Below are positions 1 to 6,281 of a stretch of DNA of 7,279 nt, piece after piece. Source of the DNA: Clostridia bacterium (GTDB taxonomy: Bacteria; Bacillota; Clostridia; Oscillospirales; QAKW01); the NCBI GenBank assembly GCA_017442025.1, contig JAFSBD010000010.1:1-7279 (forward strand), written 5' to 3'. The translations under genes and the position numbers were made by a program. Positions within the stretch are counted from its first letter, which is position 1. Each line of letters opens with the position of its first letter. Under the pieces are notes generated by a model, which searched no databases, had not been told where the DNA came from, and was given only the letters and a program-made list of their open reading frames with translations.

Positions 1-98
1 AATTCGCCCTTTTTCCAGCCCAGAACGCAGGAAACTGCACCTTCGGCCAGCAGAGAGAGGGCGCGAACAACCAATTCTTCGCGTTTTATCGTTTGCAT
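1..98 (-). CDS. Start of an iron-sulfur protein gene, cut by the left window edge (tentative family call)
   Basis: Reading leftward from the ATG at 98, an open frame of 32 complete codons runs without a stop to the window edge. It begins MQTIKREELV and contains the stretch AVSCVLGWKKGE. A strong site (GGAGG at 110-106, 7 bases before the ATG) supports this start, and the first 13 bases overlap the end of mvhD, which suggests translational coupling. From memory, an N-terminus with a short helix followed by 'VLGWKKGEF' resembles the 4Fe-4S dicluster / FrhB-like iron-sulfur proteins often found next to hdrA and mvhD in anaerobic Clostridia. Such a protein would plausibly carry electrons to or from HdrA-MvhD. 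No cysteine motif is visible in the 32 residues (only one Cys), so the family call is recall plus context. That a gene starts here is well supported; its function is not. Confidence 0.6.
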   Translation of the reverse strand, partial: MQTIKREELVVRALSLLAEGAVSCVLGWKKGE

Positions 99-520
99 CG
101 CAGATCCTCCAATCTCTTATTCTCGCCCAGGGCGGTTACGGTCTCAACAAAATCGTTCATGGTTGCGGCAAACTTTGCGCCCTCCGCGGCCGATACCCAT
201 TCCACGCGGGTACGCTCCCGCTCGATCCCGAGGAAATCCAGCATTGAGAAGAGCATCGCCATGCGGCGGCGGGTGAAATAGTTGCCGGAAGTATAATGAC
301 AATCGCCGGGATGGCAACCGCAGAGGATCACCCCATCCGCTCCGCGCTGGAAGGCGCGCAAAATAAACATGGGGTTGACCCGGCAGGAGCAGGGAACGCG
401 GATGATCTTGACCTCGGCGGGATAGTTGAGGCGGTTATTGCCCGCCAGATCCGCGCCGGCATAAGAACACCAGTTGCAGCAAAAGGCAACGATCAAAGGC
501 TTATATTCTTTTACTTGCAT
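86..520 (-). CDS. mvhD: MvhD-type hydrogenase/heterodisulfide reductase iron-sulfur subunit
   Basis: Protein of 144 residues, the usual length of the MvhD/FrhD-like delta subunit family. In methanogens MvhD carries a [2Fe-2S] cluster and passes electrons between an input enzyme (the MvhAG hydrogenase) and HdrA in the cytoplasm. Visible cysteine groups are C14, C15 and C18 (FCCNWCSYAGAD), C44 and C46 (VPCSCRV), and C67, C69 and C74 (CGCHPGDCHY), the pattern expected of the family. The frame stays open upstream to an ATG at 619, but the ATG at 520 is preferred. It has GGAGGT at 535-530, the family sequence begins right after it, and the extra 33 residues would only translate the 3' end of hdrA out of frame. 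The start overlaps the hdrA stop by 10 bases. There is no hydrogenase gene beside it, so its electron donor is unknown. Confidence 0.93.
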   Translation of the reverse strand: MQVKEYKPLIVAFCCNWCSYAGADLAGNNRLNYPAEVKIIRVPCSCRVNPMFILRAFQRGADGVILCGCHPGDCHYTSGNYFTRRRMAMLFSMLDFLGIERERTRVEWVSAAEGAKFAATMNDFVETVTALGENKRLEDLRCKR

Positions 521-2505
521 ATCGCATCTACCTCCGCCATAATTTGGCTGTTCATAAATCCGCGCAGATCCATCGCGCCGGAGGGGCAGGTAACGGTGCA
601 GCAACCGCAACCCTGACATACCGCAGGATTAACGACCGCCACGCGCCGAATCGCCGTTGACCGATCGGGCATGCGGAATTCTTTCTCTTCATAAGTAATT
701 GCGCCATAGGGGCAGACCTTCTCGCAGGAGGAGCAACCGTTACACATCATCTCATCGGAATAAGCGACGCAGGGGTTGCCGGTCAGCTTATCCTTGGCCA
801 GCAGGCCGATGACCTTCGAGGCCGCCGCACCCGCTTGGGATACCGTTTCGGGAATATCCTTGGGGCCTTGGCAGGCGCCGGAAAGGAAGACACCCGCCGT
901 GGGGCTCTCGACAGGGCGAAGCTTGGGATGGGCTTCGGTGAAGAAATCGTTGGTATCCATGCTGGCGGTCAGCATGGTGGCCAAGGGGCGGGCAGACTTA
1001 TCGGGCTCGATGGCCGCCGCCAAAACAACCAGATCGGCATCGATATGAAGCTGCTTATTGGAGAGCAGGTCGGAGGCCTGCACCTTCAGCTTATCCCCTT
1101 CGGGAACGATCTTACCGACCATACCTTTAATGTAGCGAACACCGTATTCTTCCACCGCGCGGCGATAGAATTCATCAAAATTCTTGCCGGGAGTACGAAC
1201 GTCGATATAGAAGACATATACTTCGGTATCGGGATATTTATCGCGGGTCAGCATCGCGTGCTTCGCGGTATACATACAACAGATCTTGGAGCAATATTCC
1301 TTGCCCTTTTCGGCGCAGGCGGCGCAACGGGAGCCCACGCACTGAACGAAAACGATCTTATGGGGATGCTTACCGTCGGAGGGGCGGAGCAATTTACCGG
1401 CGGTGGGGCCGGCGGCATTGGTCAGCCGCTCAAATTCCAAAGAAGTGATCACGTCCTTGGACTGATTATAGGCAAACTCATCAAACTGATCCATACTGAT
1501 GGGGTTGAAGCCGGTGGCAACAACGATCGCACCGTATTTTTCCTCAATATATTCATCCTTTTGAGTATAATCGATCGCCCCCGCGGTGCAGACCTTTGCG
1601 CAAAGACCGCACTTACCGTTTTTCAGCATATTGCAGGCATTGGGATCGATGGTTGCCACCTTGGGAACGGCCTGAGCGAAGGGAATATAGATCGCTCTGC
1701 GGTTATCCATACCCAAGTTAAATTCATTGGGCACCTTCTTCATGGGGCACTTATCCACGCAAGCGCCGCAACCGGTGCAGATCTCTTCCTTCACATAGCG
1801 GGCATTCTTTTTGATGGTAACATCAAAGTTGCCGACAAAGCCCTTCACCTCGGTTACCTCGCTATAGGAAAAGATGCGAACCTTTTCATTTTGAGCCACA
1901 TCCACCATCTTGGGGGTAAGGATGCAGGCCGCGCAGTCGAGGGTGGGGAAGGTTTTATCCAGCTGGGCCATCTTACCGCCGATGGTGGGCTTCTTTTCAA
2001 CAATATCCACTTCAAAGCCTGCGTCGGCAATATCCAACGCCGTTTGAATACCGGCGATACCGCCGCCGATCACCAGCGCGCGCTTGGTAACGGGGGATTC
2101 ACCGGGGGTGAGGGGGGCGTTGAGGTGGACCTTTGCCACCGCCGCCTTGCCCAAAATAATTGCCTTTTCGGTTCCGATGGGCATCTCCTTATGTACCCAG
2201 GAGCATTGCTCGCGGATATTGGCGATCTCTACCATATAAGGATTAAGTCCTGCGGCCGCCGCAGTCTTGCGGAAGGTGGCCTCATGCATACGGGGGGAGC
2301 AGGAGCAGACAACGATGCCGGTGAGACCATGCTCTTTTACCGCATTCTTGATGAGATCCTGACCCGCTTGGGAACACATATACTGATAATCGGTGGAAAA
2401 GACAACACCGGGCTCGCTCTTCAATGCTTCGGCAACCGCTTTAACATCCACAGTCCCGGCGATATTGCTTCCGCACCAACATACAAATACGCCAATTCTT
2501 TGCAT
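511..2505 (-). CDS. hdrA: HdrA-like heterodisulfide reductase FAD/iron-sulfur subunit (electron-bifurcating core)
   Basis: Protein of 664 residues, near the usual HdrA length. In characterised Hdr complexes HdrA holds the FAD that splits electron pairs between a high-potential acceptor (through HdrBC) and low-potential ferredoxin. Domains in order: an N-terminal HdrA domain with C9 and C11 (VCWCGSNIAG), C44, C67, C69 and C101; a Rossmann FAD-binding motif GGGIAG at 147-152, followed by IGGKMAQLDKTFPTLDCAAC with C191 and C194; a first ferredoxin region with C243, C246, C249, C253 and C291, C299, C302, C306; a cysteine-rich segment CVGSRCAAC...YCSKICC with C389, C394, C397, C405, C409 and C410; and a C-terminal two-cluster ferredoxin with C588, C591, C594, C598 and C630, C633, C636, C640. 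The start has AGGAGG at 2520-2515, 9 bases upstream, overlapping the hdrC stop. No signal peptide or membrane segment is seen, so it is cytoplasmic. No frameshift or in-frame TGA occurs. Confidence 0.96.
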   Translation of the reverse strand: MQRIGVFVCWCGSNIAGTVDVKAVAEALKSEPGVVFSTDYQYMCSQAGQDLIKNAVKEHGLTGIVVCSCSPRMHEATFRKTAAAAGLNPYMVEIANIREQCSWVHKEMPIGTEKAIILGKAAVAKVHLNAPLTPGESPVTKRALVIGGGIAGIQTALDIADAGFEVDIVEKKPTIGGKMAQLDKTFPTLDCAACILTPKMVDVAQNEKVRIFSYSEVTEVKGFVGNFDVTIKKNARYVKEEICTGCGACVDKCPMKKVPNEFNLGMDNRRAIYIPFAQAVPKVATIDPNACNMLKNGKCGLCAKVCTAGAIDYTQKDEYIEEKYGAIVVATGFNPISMDQFDEFAYNQSKDVITSLEFERLTNAAGPTAGKLLRPSDGKHPHKIVFVQCVGSRCAACAEKGKEYCSKICCMYTAKHAMLTRDKYPDTEVYVFYIDVRTPGKNFDEFYRRAVEEYGVRYIKGMVGKIVPEGDKLKVQASDLLSNKQLHIDADLVVLAAAIEPDKSARPLATMLTASMDTNDFFTEAHPKLRPVESPTAGVFLSGACQGPKDIPETVSQAGAAASKVIGLLAKDKLTGNPCVAYSDEMMCNGCSSCEKVCPYGAITYEEKEFRMPDRSTAIRRVAVVNPAVCQGCGCCTVTCPSGAMDLRGFMNSQIMAEVDAICK
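530..535 (-). promoter_or_regulatory. Ribosome binding site that fixes the mvhD start
   Basis: GGAGGT on the minus strand lies 9 bases before the ATG at 520, inside the 3' end of hdrA. The upstream ATG at 619 would add 33 residues that do not resemble the family, so this site decides the start. Confidence 0.75.
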
Positions 2506-2519
2506 CTGCCTTTTCCTCC

Positions 2520-2906
2520 TTACTTTGCGTATTTTCGAAAGGCGCTGACCAGCGCCTGCTGGGGAATCTCCTCATCCAGAAGGGCAGGAACGTCCTGAGC
2601 CTTCAGCCGATTGGCTCCCTGCTGACGAATGACCGCCAACCGCACCGCTTCCACCAATTTGGCGGGCTCTACCCCGCGGGGGCAACGCTCCGCGCAGGCA
2701 AAGCAGGTCAGGCAACGGTAGAGGGATTCCGATTTCATCAAGGGCTCAATGTCTCCGTTTTTTACCATGCTGACAAACTGATGGGGATGGTATTCCATCT
2801 CATCATAAGCCGGGCAGGAAGCGGAGCATTTGCCGCAAGCCATACATTTTTTGGGATCGACCCCGCTCATGCGGAGCAATTCTTCCTGAAGATACGGATT
2901 ATTCAT
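2520..2906 (-). CDS. hdrC: HdrC-like heterodisulfide reductase 2[4Fe-4S] subunit
   Basis: Protein of 128 residues. It has two ferredoxin-type motifs, C21-x2-C24-x2-C27-x3-C31 (CMACGKCSASCP) and C65-x2-C68-x2-C71-x3-C75 (CLTCFACAERCPRG), separated by a helical linker, and a charged C-terminal tail. This is the classic HdrC layout: two [4Fe-4S] clusters that form the wire between the HdrA flavin and the HdrB active site. The start ATG at 2906 has AAGGAGG at 2919-2913. It overlaps the hdrB stop by 8 bases, and hdrA begins 14 bases after its own stop, so hdrB, hdrC and hdrA are probably made in fixed proportion. Related arrangements occur in SdhB-like, GlpC-like and LutB-like proteins, but the small size and position between hdrB and hdrA make HdrC the best call. 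Confidence 0.94.
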   Translation of the reverse strand: MNNPYLQEELLRMSGVDPKKCMACGKCSASCPAYDEMEYHPHQFVSMVKNGDIEPLMKSESLYRCLTCFACAERCPRGVEPAKLVEAVRLAVIRQQGANRLKAQDVPALLDEEIPQQALVSAFRKYAK

Positions 2907-3690
2907 TGGTATCCTCCTTCACCCCGAGGGCTTCTGCCAAAAGCTCGGTAAAATAGACAACAGGGATGTCCGCCCCGTTCTTCACCAAGTTATAGCGGCA
3001 AAGGGGGCAGGCGGTGATGATCATCTCCGCACCCGCGGCCTTGGCATTTTCGACAACCGCGTTGCTGTTTTTCTTCGCAAGGGCGGGGCTTTCCGCCAGG
3101 ATATAGCCACCGCAGCATTCGTTGCGGTTGGCATAGATCACCGGCTCTGCGCCCAGCGCACGGATCAAATCTTCAATAATGGAAGGATTTTCGGGATCAT
3201 CCATCTTCATAACGCCGCTCGGGCGAAGCAACAGGCAACCGTAATAGGCGGCGATCTTTTTGCCCTTGAGGGGGTTTACCACCTTTTCCTTCAAGGCATC
3301 AAAGCCGATCACATCCCGCAGCAGTTCCAGATAATGATAGATCTCGGTCTCGCCGTTATAGGGAGCTTCTTCCGCCATATAGCGGTTGACCTTATCGGCA
3401 AATTCCCGATCGGTCTGCATGGCGTGATTGGTTTGTTTCACAACGTTATGGCAAGCAGAGCAGACCGTTACCAGCGGTTGCTCCTTTTCCTGCGCCGCCT
3501 TCAGAATGCGGACAGAGGAAAGCTTGGTGGCAACCTCATCGCGGGCGGTGGTGAAAACGCCGCCGCAGCATTGCCAATTTTCAATTTCTTCCAGCGTTAC
3601 ACCCAAAGCTTCCGCAGAGCGGCGGGCATATTCATCCAGCGCCTTTGCCTTATTCTTGAGGGTGCAACCGGGGAAATAACTTACCTTCAT
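2899..3690 (-). CDS. hdrB: HdrB-like heterodisulfide reductase catalytic subunit with two CCG domains
   Basis: Protein of 263 residues counted from the ATG at 3690. It has two complete CCG-type cysteine motifs: C9, C41-C42, C77 and C80, then C152, C192-C193, C228 and C231. In methanogen HdrB these motifs bind the two non-cubane [4Fe-4S] clusters that cleave the CoM-S-S-CoB disulfide. The order and spacing here match that pattern closely, so a functional cluster-binding protein is expected. The natural substrate in a bacterium lacking coenzymes M and B is unknown. A TTG at 3705 in the same frame is also open, but the ATG at 3690 is chosen because GGGAGGT lies just before it at 3703-3697 and the family N-terminus (KVSYFPGC) starts there. 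It lies 15 bases after the fumC stop and overlaps hdrC by 8 bases. Alternative relatives with CCG domains are GlpC, LutA, TfrB and SdhE-type subunits. Confidence 0.94.
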   Translation of the reverse strand: MKVSYFPGCTLKNKAKALDEYARRSAEALGVTLEEIENWQCCGGVFTTARDEVATKLSSVRILKAAQEKEQPLVTVCSACHNVVKQTNHAMQTDREFADKVNRYMAEEAPYNGETEIYHYLELLRDVIGFDALKEKVVNPLKGKKIAAYYGCLLLRPSGVMKMDDPENPSIIEDLIRALGAEPVIYANRNECCGGYILAESPALAKKNSNAVVENAKAAGAEMIITACPLCRYNLVKNGADIPVVYFTELLAEALGVKEDTNE

Positions 3691-3696
3691 AAAAGG

Positions 3697-3703
3697 ACCT
3701 CCC
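3697..3703 (-). promoter_or_regulatory. Ribosome binding site that fixes the hdrB start
   Basis: GGGAGGT on the minus strand ends 6 bases before the ATG at 3690, in the fumC-hdrB gap. It would lie inside the coding sequence if the TTG at 3705 were used, so the ATG is the more likely start. Confidence 0.75.
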
Positions 3704-3705
3704 AA

Positions 3706-5082
3706 TCAAACCATCTCTTCCGGATGGAACACTTCATCAAACTTTTCTTCGGTCAAAAAGCCCAGCTCAACGCAGGCTTCCTTCAGCGAGATATTCTCCT
3801 TATAGGCCTTCTTGGCAGTCTTGGCCGCATTTTCATAGCCGATATAGGGATTGAGGGCGGTAACCAGCATCAAAGAATTATGCAGATTATGATGCATCTT
3901 CTCCTTATTGGCGGTGATCCCGACTGCGCAATTCTTATTAAAGGATACCATCGCCTCAGCCAGCAATCTTGCCGACTGCAGGAAGTTATAAACGCAAACA
4001 GGCATGAATACATTCAGCTCGAAATTGCCCTGGGATGCGGCCATACCCACCGCAACATCATTGCCCATTACCTGAACAGCGACCATGGTAACCGCCTCGC
4101 ATTGGGTGGGGTTGACCTTGCCGGGCATGATGGAAGAGCCGGGCTCATTTTCAGGGATAAAGATCTCGCCCAGACCGTCGCGGGGGCCGGAGGCCAGCCA
4201 GCGGATATCGTTGGCGATCTTCATCATATCGCAGGCCATCGCCTTGATGGCACCATGGGCAAATACCAGCTCATCCTTGGAGGTGAGGGCATGGAATTTA
4301 TTTTCTGCAGTGCGGAAGGGCTTGCCGGTGAGGAGCCCGACCTGCTCCGCCACCTGCTCGGAAAATCCGGCGGGAGCATTGAGTCCGGTGCCGACCGCGG
4401 TACCGCCCAGAGCCAACTCATAAAGAGGCTCAATGGCGCGGCGGATCAGCTCCACATCCTTTTCCAAGCTGGAACGCCAACCGCTGATCTCCTGGCTGAA
4501 CTTGATGGGGGTGGCATCCTGCAGATGGGTTCTGCCGCTCTTAACGATTCCTTCATTCTCCTCCTCCAGCCGCTTAAAGGTGGCGATCAGCTCCTTGGCG
4601 GCGGGGATCAGCTTTTCCTCCAGGGCCAGCACCGCCGCAATATGCATGGCGGTGGGGAAGGTATCGTTGGAGGACTGGCTCATATTGACGTCATCATTGG
4701 GATGAAGCAGCTTCTTACCGAGGATCTGATTTCCCCGATTGGCAATCACCTCGTTGGTATTCATATTGGACTGGGTACCCGAGCCGGTCTGCCAGACCAC
4801 CAGCGGGAAATGATCGTTGAGCGATCCTGCGATCACCTCATCGCAGGCCGCTTTGATGGCCGAAAGCTTTTCTTCTGTCATCTTTTCAGGGCGCAGGCCA
4901 TGGTTGGTGATGGCGGCCGCCTTTTTCAAAATACCAAAGGCATGAATGATCTCGCGGGGCATGGTTTCGATGCCCACGCCGATCTCAAAATTTTCGTGGC
5001 TTCTCTGGGTCTGCGCCGCCCACAAACGGTCGGCAGGAACCTTAACCTCACCCATAGAATCATGTTCAATACGATAATCCAT
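3706..5082 (-). CDS. fumC: Class II fumarate hydratase (fumarase C)
   Basis: Protein of 458 residues, full length for class II fumarase, the iron-free homotetramer that interconverts L-malate and fumarate in the cytoplasm. Visible family landmarks are the N-terminal RIEHDSMGEVKVPADRLWAA; SGTQSNMN at 101-108; SSND at 137-140; GRTHLQDATP at 183-192, whose His186 corresponds to the catalytic-site His188 of E. coli FumC; and the superfamily signature GSSIMPGKVNP at 315-325, whose Ser316 corresponds to catalytic Ser318. The segment QGNFELNVFMPV favours fumarase over aspartase, which has a different sequence there. The ATG at 5082 has AAAGGAT at 5097-5091. It starts 29 bases after the mdh stop and ends 15 bases before hdrB, with no terminator on either side. 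An oxygen-stable class II fumarase is a small surprise beside such oxygen-sensitive partners, since many strict anaerobes use the iron-sulfur class I type. Confidence 0.97.
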   Translation of the reverse strand: MDYRIEHDSMGEVKVPADRLWAAQTQRSHENFEIGVGIETMPREIIHAFGILKKAAAITNHGLRPEKMTEEKLSAIKAACDEVIAGSLNDHFPLVVWQTGSGTQSNMNTNEVIANRGNQILGKKLLHPNDDVNMSQSSNDTFPTAMHIAAVLALEEKLIPAAKELIATFKRLEEENEGIVKSGRTHLQDATPIKFSQEISGWRSSLEKDVELIRRAIEPLYELALGGTAVGTGLNAPAGFSEQVAEQVGLLTGKPFRTAENKFHALTSKDELVFAHGAIKAMACDMMKIANDIRWLASGPRDGLGEIFIPENEPGSSIMPGKVNPTQCEAVTMVAVQVMGNDVAVGMAASQGNFELNVFMPVCVYNFLQSARLLAEAMVSFNKNCAVGITANKEKMHHNLHNSLMLVTALNPYIGYENAAKTAKKAYKENISLKEACVELGFLTEEKFDEVFHPEEMV

Positions 5083-5111
5083 TGCTTTTTATCCTTTCGA
5101 AATGGTTTTAT

Positions 5112-6053
5112 TTAGAATTTCAGGCCGTTGATAACCTCTTTGAGGCTATCGGCACTCTTGCGCAGGGCGGCAACTTCCGCTTCATTCAAGGGTAAAAGCA
5201 CCTTGCTATGGGCGCCTTTACTGCCAACGACGTTTAAGACGCTCAGGCAGACATCCTCGATGCCATACTCCCCATGGAGCATGGTGGAAACGGTCATGGT
5301 GGTATCCACACCGCTCAGAAGGCATTTACAGATATGGGAAACCGACATGGAAACGGCATAGAAGGTCGCGCCCTTCCGCTGGATCACATGCGCGCCCGAT
5401 TTGCGGACATACTCCTCCAGCTCCTTCTTATTCAGCTCGGGATGGAGCATATTGGTCTGGACCGCATGGCAATAATCATCGATGGGAACATTGGAAATAT
5501 TCGCCACCGACCAGGGTACAAAGGAAGAATCTCCATGCTCCCCCAAAACATAGGCATGAACGTTACGCTGATTAATGCCGTAATACTCCGAAACGCGGGA
5601 ACGCAGGCGGGAGGTATCCAGCAAGGTGCCCGAACCGATCACGCGGTTCTCAGGCAAGCCGGAGAATTTGCAGAACGCATAGGTCATAATATCCACAGGA
5701 TTGCTGACGATGATATATGTAGCTCCGGGAGCGTAGCGGAGGATCTCCTTGGTTACGCTCTTCAAAATATCAACGTTCGTCTGAGCCAGATCCAGGCGGG
5801 ATTGACCTGCCTTTCTGGGCAGACCGCAGGTGATGATAACGATATTCGATCCAATGGCATCTTCATATGAGCCGGCATAGACTGAGCAGGGGTTGCTGAA
5901 GGGAGTACCCTGGCGGATATCCATCGATTCACCCAACGCCTTCTCGCCGTTGATATCGATCATAACGATCTCCGAGGCTGTCCCGTTGATCGCCAAAGTA
6001 TAGGCGATGGTCGATCCAACACTTCCGGTTCCGATGATGGTGATTTTGTTCAT
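5112..6053 (-). CDS. mdh: LDH-like malate dehydrogenase, NAD-dependent (often annotated as L-lactate dehydrogenase)
   Basis: Protein of 313 residues of the L-2-hydroxyacid LDH/MDH family. It shows the nucleotide-binding GTGSVGS at 8-14, Asp33 at the end of the second strand (favours NAD over NADP), Asn118 in SNPVD, Asp146 and Arg149 in DTSRLRSRV, and catalytic His173 in GEHGDS. The GEHGDSSFVPWSVANI stretch is LDH-like. The substrate loop reads CGLPRKAGQSRLDL: Arg80 is at the position that is Gln102 in lactate enzymes and Arg in malate enzymes, and Arg86 corresponds to Arg109. This predicts malate/oxaloacetate as substrate, in keeping with fumC directly downstream. The ATG at 6053 is chosen because GAGG lies 7 bases upstream and the Rossmann fold begins at residue 3. 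An open frame to 6251 would add 66 non-family residues across the promoter. First gene of the operon. Confidence 0.9.
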   Translation of the reverse strand: MNKITIIGTGSVGSTIAYTLAINGTASEIVMIDINGEKALGESMDIRQGTPFSNPCSVYAGSYEDAIGSNIVIITCGLPRKAGQSRLDLAQTNVDILKSVTKEILRYAPGATYIIVSNPVDIMTYAFCKFSGLPENRVIGSGTLLDTSRLRSRVSEYYGINQRNVHAYVLGEHGDSSFVPWSVANISNVPIDDYCHAVQTNMLHPELNKKELEEYVRKSGAHVIQRKGATFYAVSMSVSHICKCLLSGVDTTMTVSTMLHGEYGIEDVCLSVLNVVGSKGAHSKVLLPLNEAEVAALRKSADSLKEVINGLKF

Positions 6054-6060
6054 GTCTTTT

Positions 6061-6064
6061 CCTC
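6061..6064 (-). promoter_or_regulatory. Ribosome binding site for the mdh start
   Basis: GAGG on the minus strand lies 7 bases before the ATG at 6053. A second purine-rich match, AAGGAG at 6076-6071, is too far upstream for normal spacing but may help recruit the ribosome. It supports the 313-residue protein over the extended frame. Confidence 0.6.
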
Positions 6065-6086
6065 GTTTCTCTCCTTGCGGATTTTT

Positions 6087-6115
6087 ATTATAGTTTATCA
6101 GCATAATTTTATCAT
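6087..6115 (-). promoter_or_regulatory. Predicted promoter of the mdh-fumC-hdrBCA-mvhD operon
   Basis: On the minus strand, a -35 candidate ATGATA (6115-6110, 4 of 6 consensus bases) is separated by 17 bases from a perfect -10 TATAAT (6092-6087). The start of transcription would fall near 6080, giving a leader of about 27 bases before the ATG at 6053. A perfect -10 with a poor -35 is the usual picture for a promoter that needs an activator, which fits the divergent LysR-type gene. Assigned by eye. Confidence 0.6.
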
Positions 6116-6125
6116 AAGACCTTTC

Positions 6126-6156
6126 CGGTTTCAACCGTTCTCGACAATTCTGAACC
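6126..6156. promoter_or_regulatory. Candidate LysR-type operator: overlapping dyads upstream of the mdh promoter
   Basis: Two small dyads lie side by side: CGGTT-tc-AACCG at 6126-6137 and GTTC-N11-GAAC at 6137-6155. The second is centred at about 6146, roughly -66 relative to the predicted mdh transcription start, which is where LysR-type activators typically hold their main recognition site. The match to a T-N11-A box is loose (the flanking T and A are 13 apart), so this is a position-and-symmetry argument. The bases are also more GC-rich than the surrounding spacer. Confidence 0.4.
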
Positions 6157-6218
6157 ATATTTTGCATATTTAGACCCAAAATAATAAAAAATCTGCTATT
6201 TTCTTTTGAGTTCATCCA

Positions 6219-6247
6219 TTGACATATCAAATCTATTATATTATAAT
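6219..6247 (+). promoter_or_regulatory. Consensus sigma-70/sigma-A promoter of the LysR-type regulator
   Basis: TTGACA at 6219-6224, a 17-base spacer, and TATAAT at 6242-6247: a perfect match to the vegetative consensus in both hexamers and in spacing. Transcription would begin near 6254, giving a leader of about 70 bases before the ATG at 6325. The -35 sits within TTGA-cata-TCAA (6219-6230), a short dyad that could let a bound repressor tune this promoter. Confidence 0.8.
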
Positions 6248-6281
6248 ACAAGTGTTAAAATCTGTAAAATATATGTTTATA

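Noticed and set aside
93..616. Two plus-strand frames (93-281 and 296-616) opposite mvhD
   Set aside because: Both lie antisense to mvhD and the end of hdrA and have no family features.
521..619. 33-residue N-terminal extension of MvhD
   Set aside because: It is only the 3' end of hdrA read in another frame; the ATG at 520 has GGAGGT and begins the family sequence.
835..2598. 587-codon open frame on the plus strand, antisense to hdrA
   Set aside because: It lies opposite a strongly conserved multi-motif gene, shows no domain and no ribosome binding site, and has composition typical of a reverse-strand shadow (rich in Gly, His, Ile and Leu).
5083..5111. Possible internal promoter or terminator between mdh and fumC
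   Set aside because: The 29-base gap holds only the fumC ribosome binding site; no hairpin or promoter pair is visible.
3334..5115. 593-codon open frame on the plus strand, antisense to hdrB and fumC
   Set aside because: It spans two real minus-strand genes and the gap between them, has no recognisable motif and no start signal, and is explained by codon bias in the sense genes.
5274..5870. 198-codon plus-strand frame antisense to mdh
   Set aside because: A shadow of the conserved dehydrogenase without motifs or start signals.
5112..6251. Longer version of the dehydrogenase with 66 extra N-terminal residues
   Set aside because: The extension covers the predicted promoter and AT-rich spacer, has no ribosome binding site, and the family's first strand begins right after the ATG at 6053.
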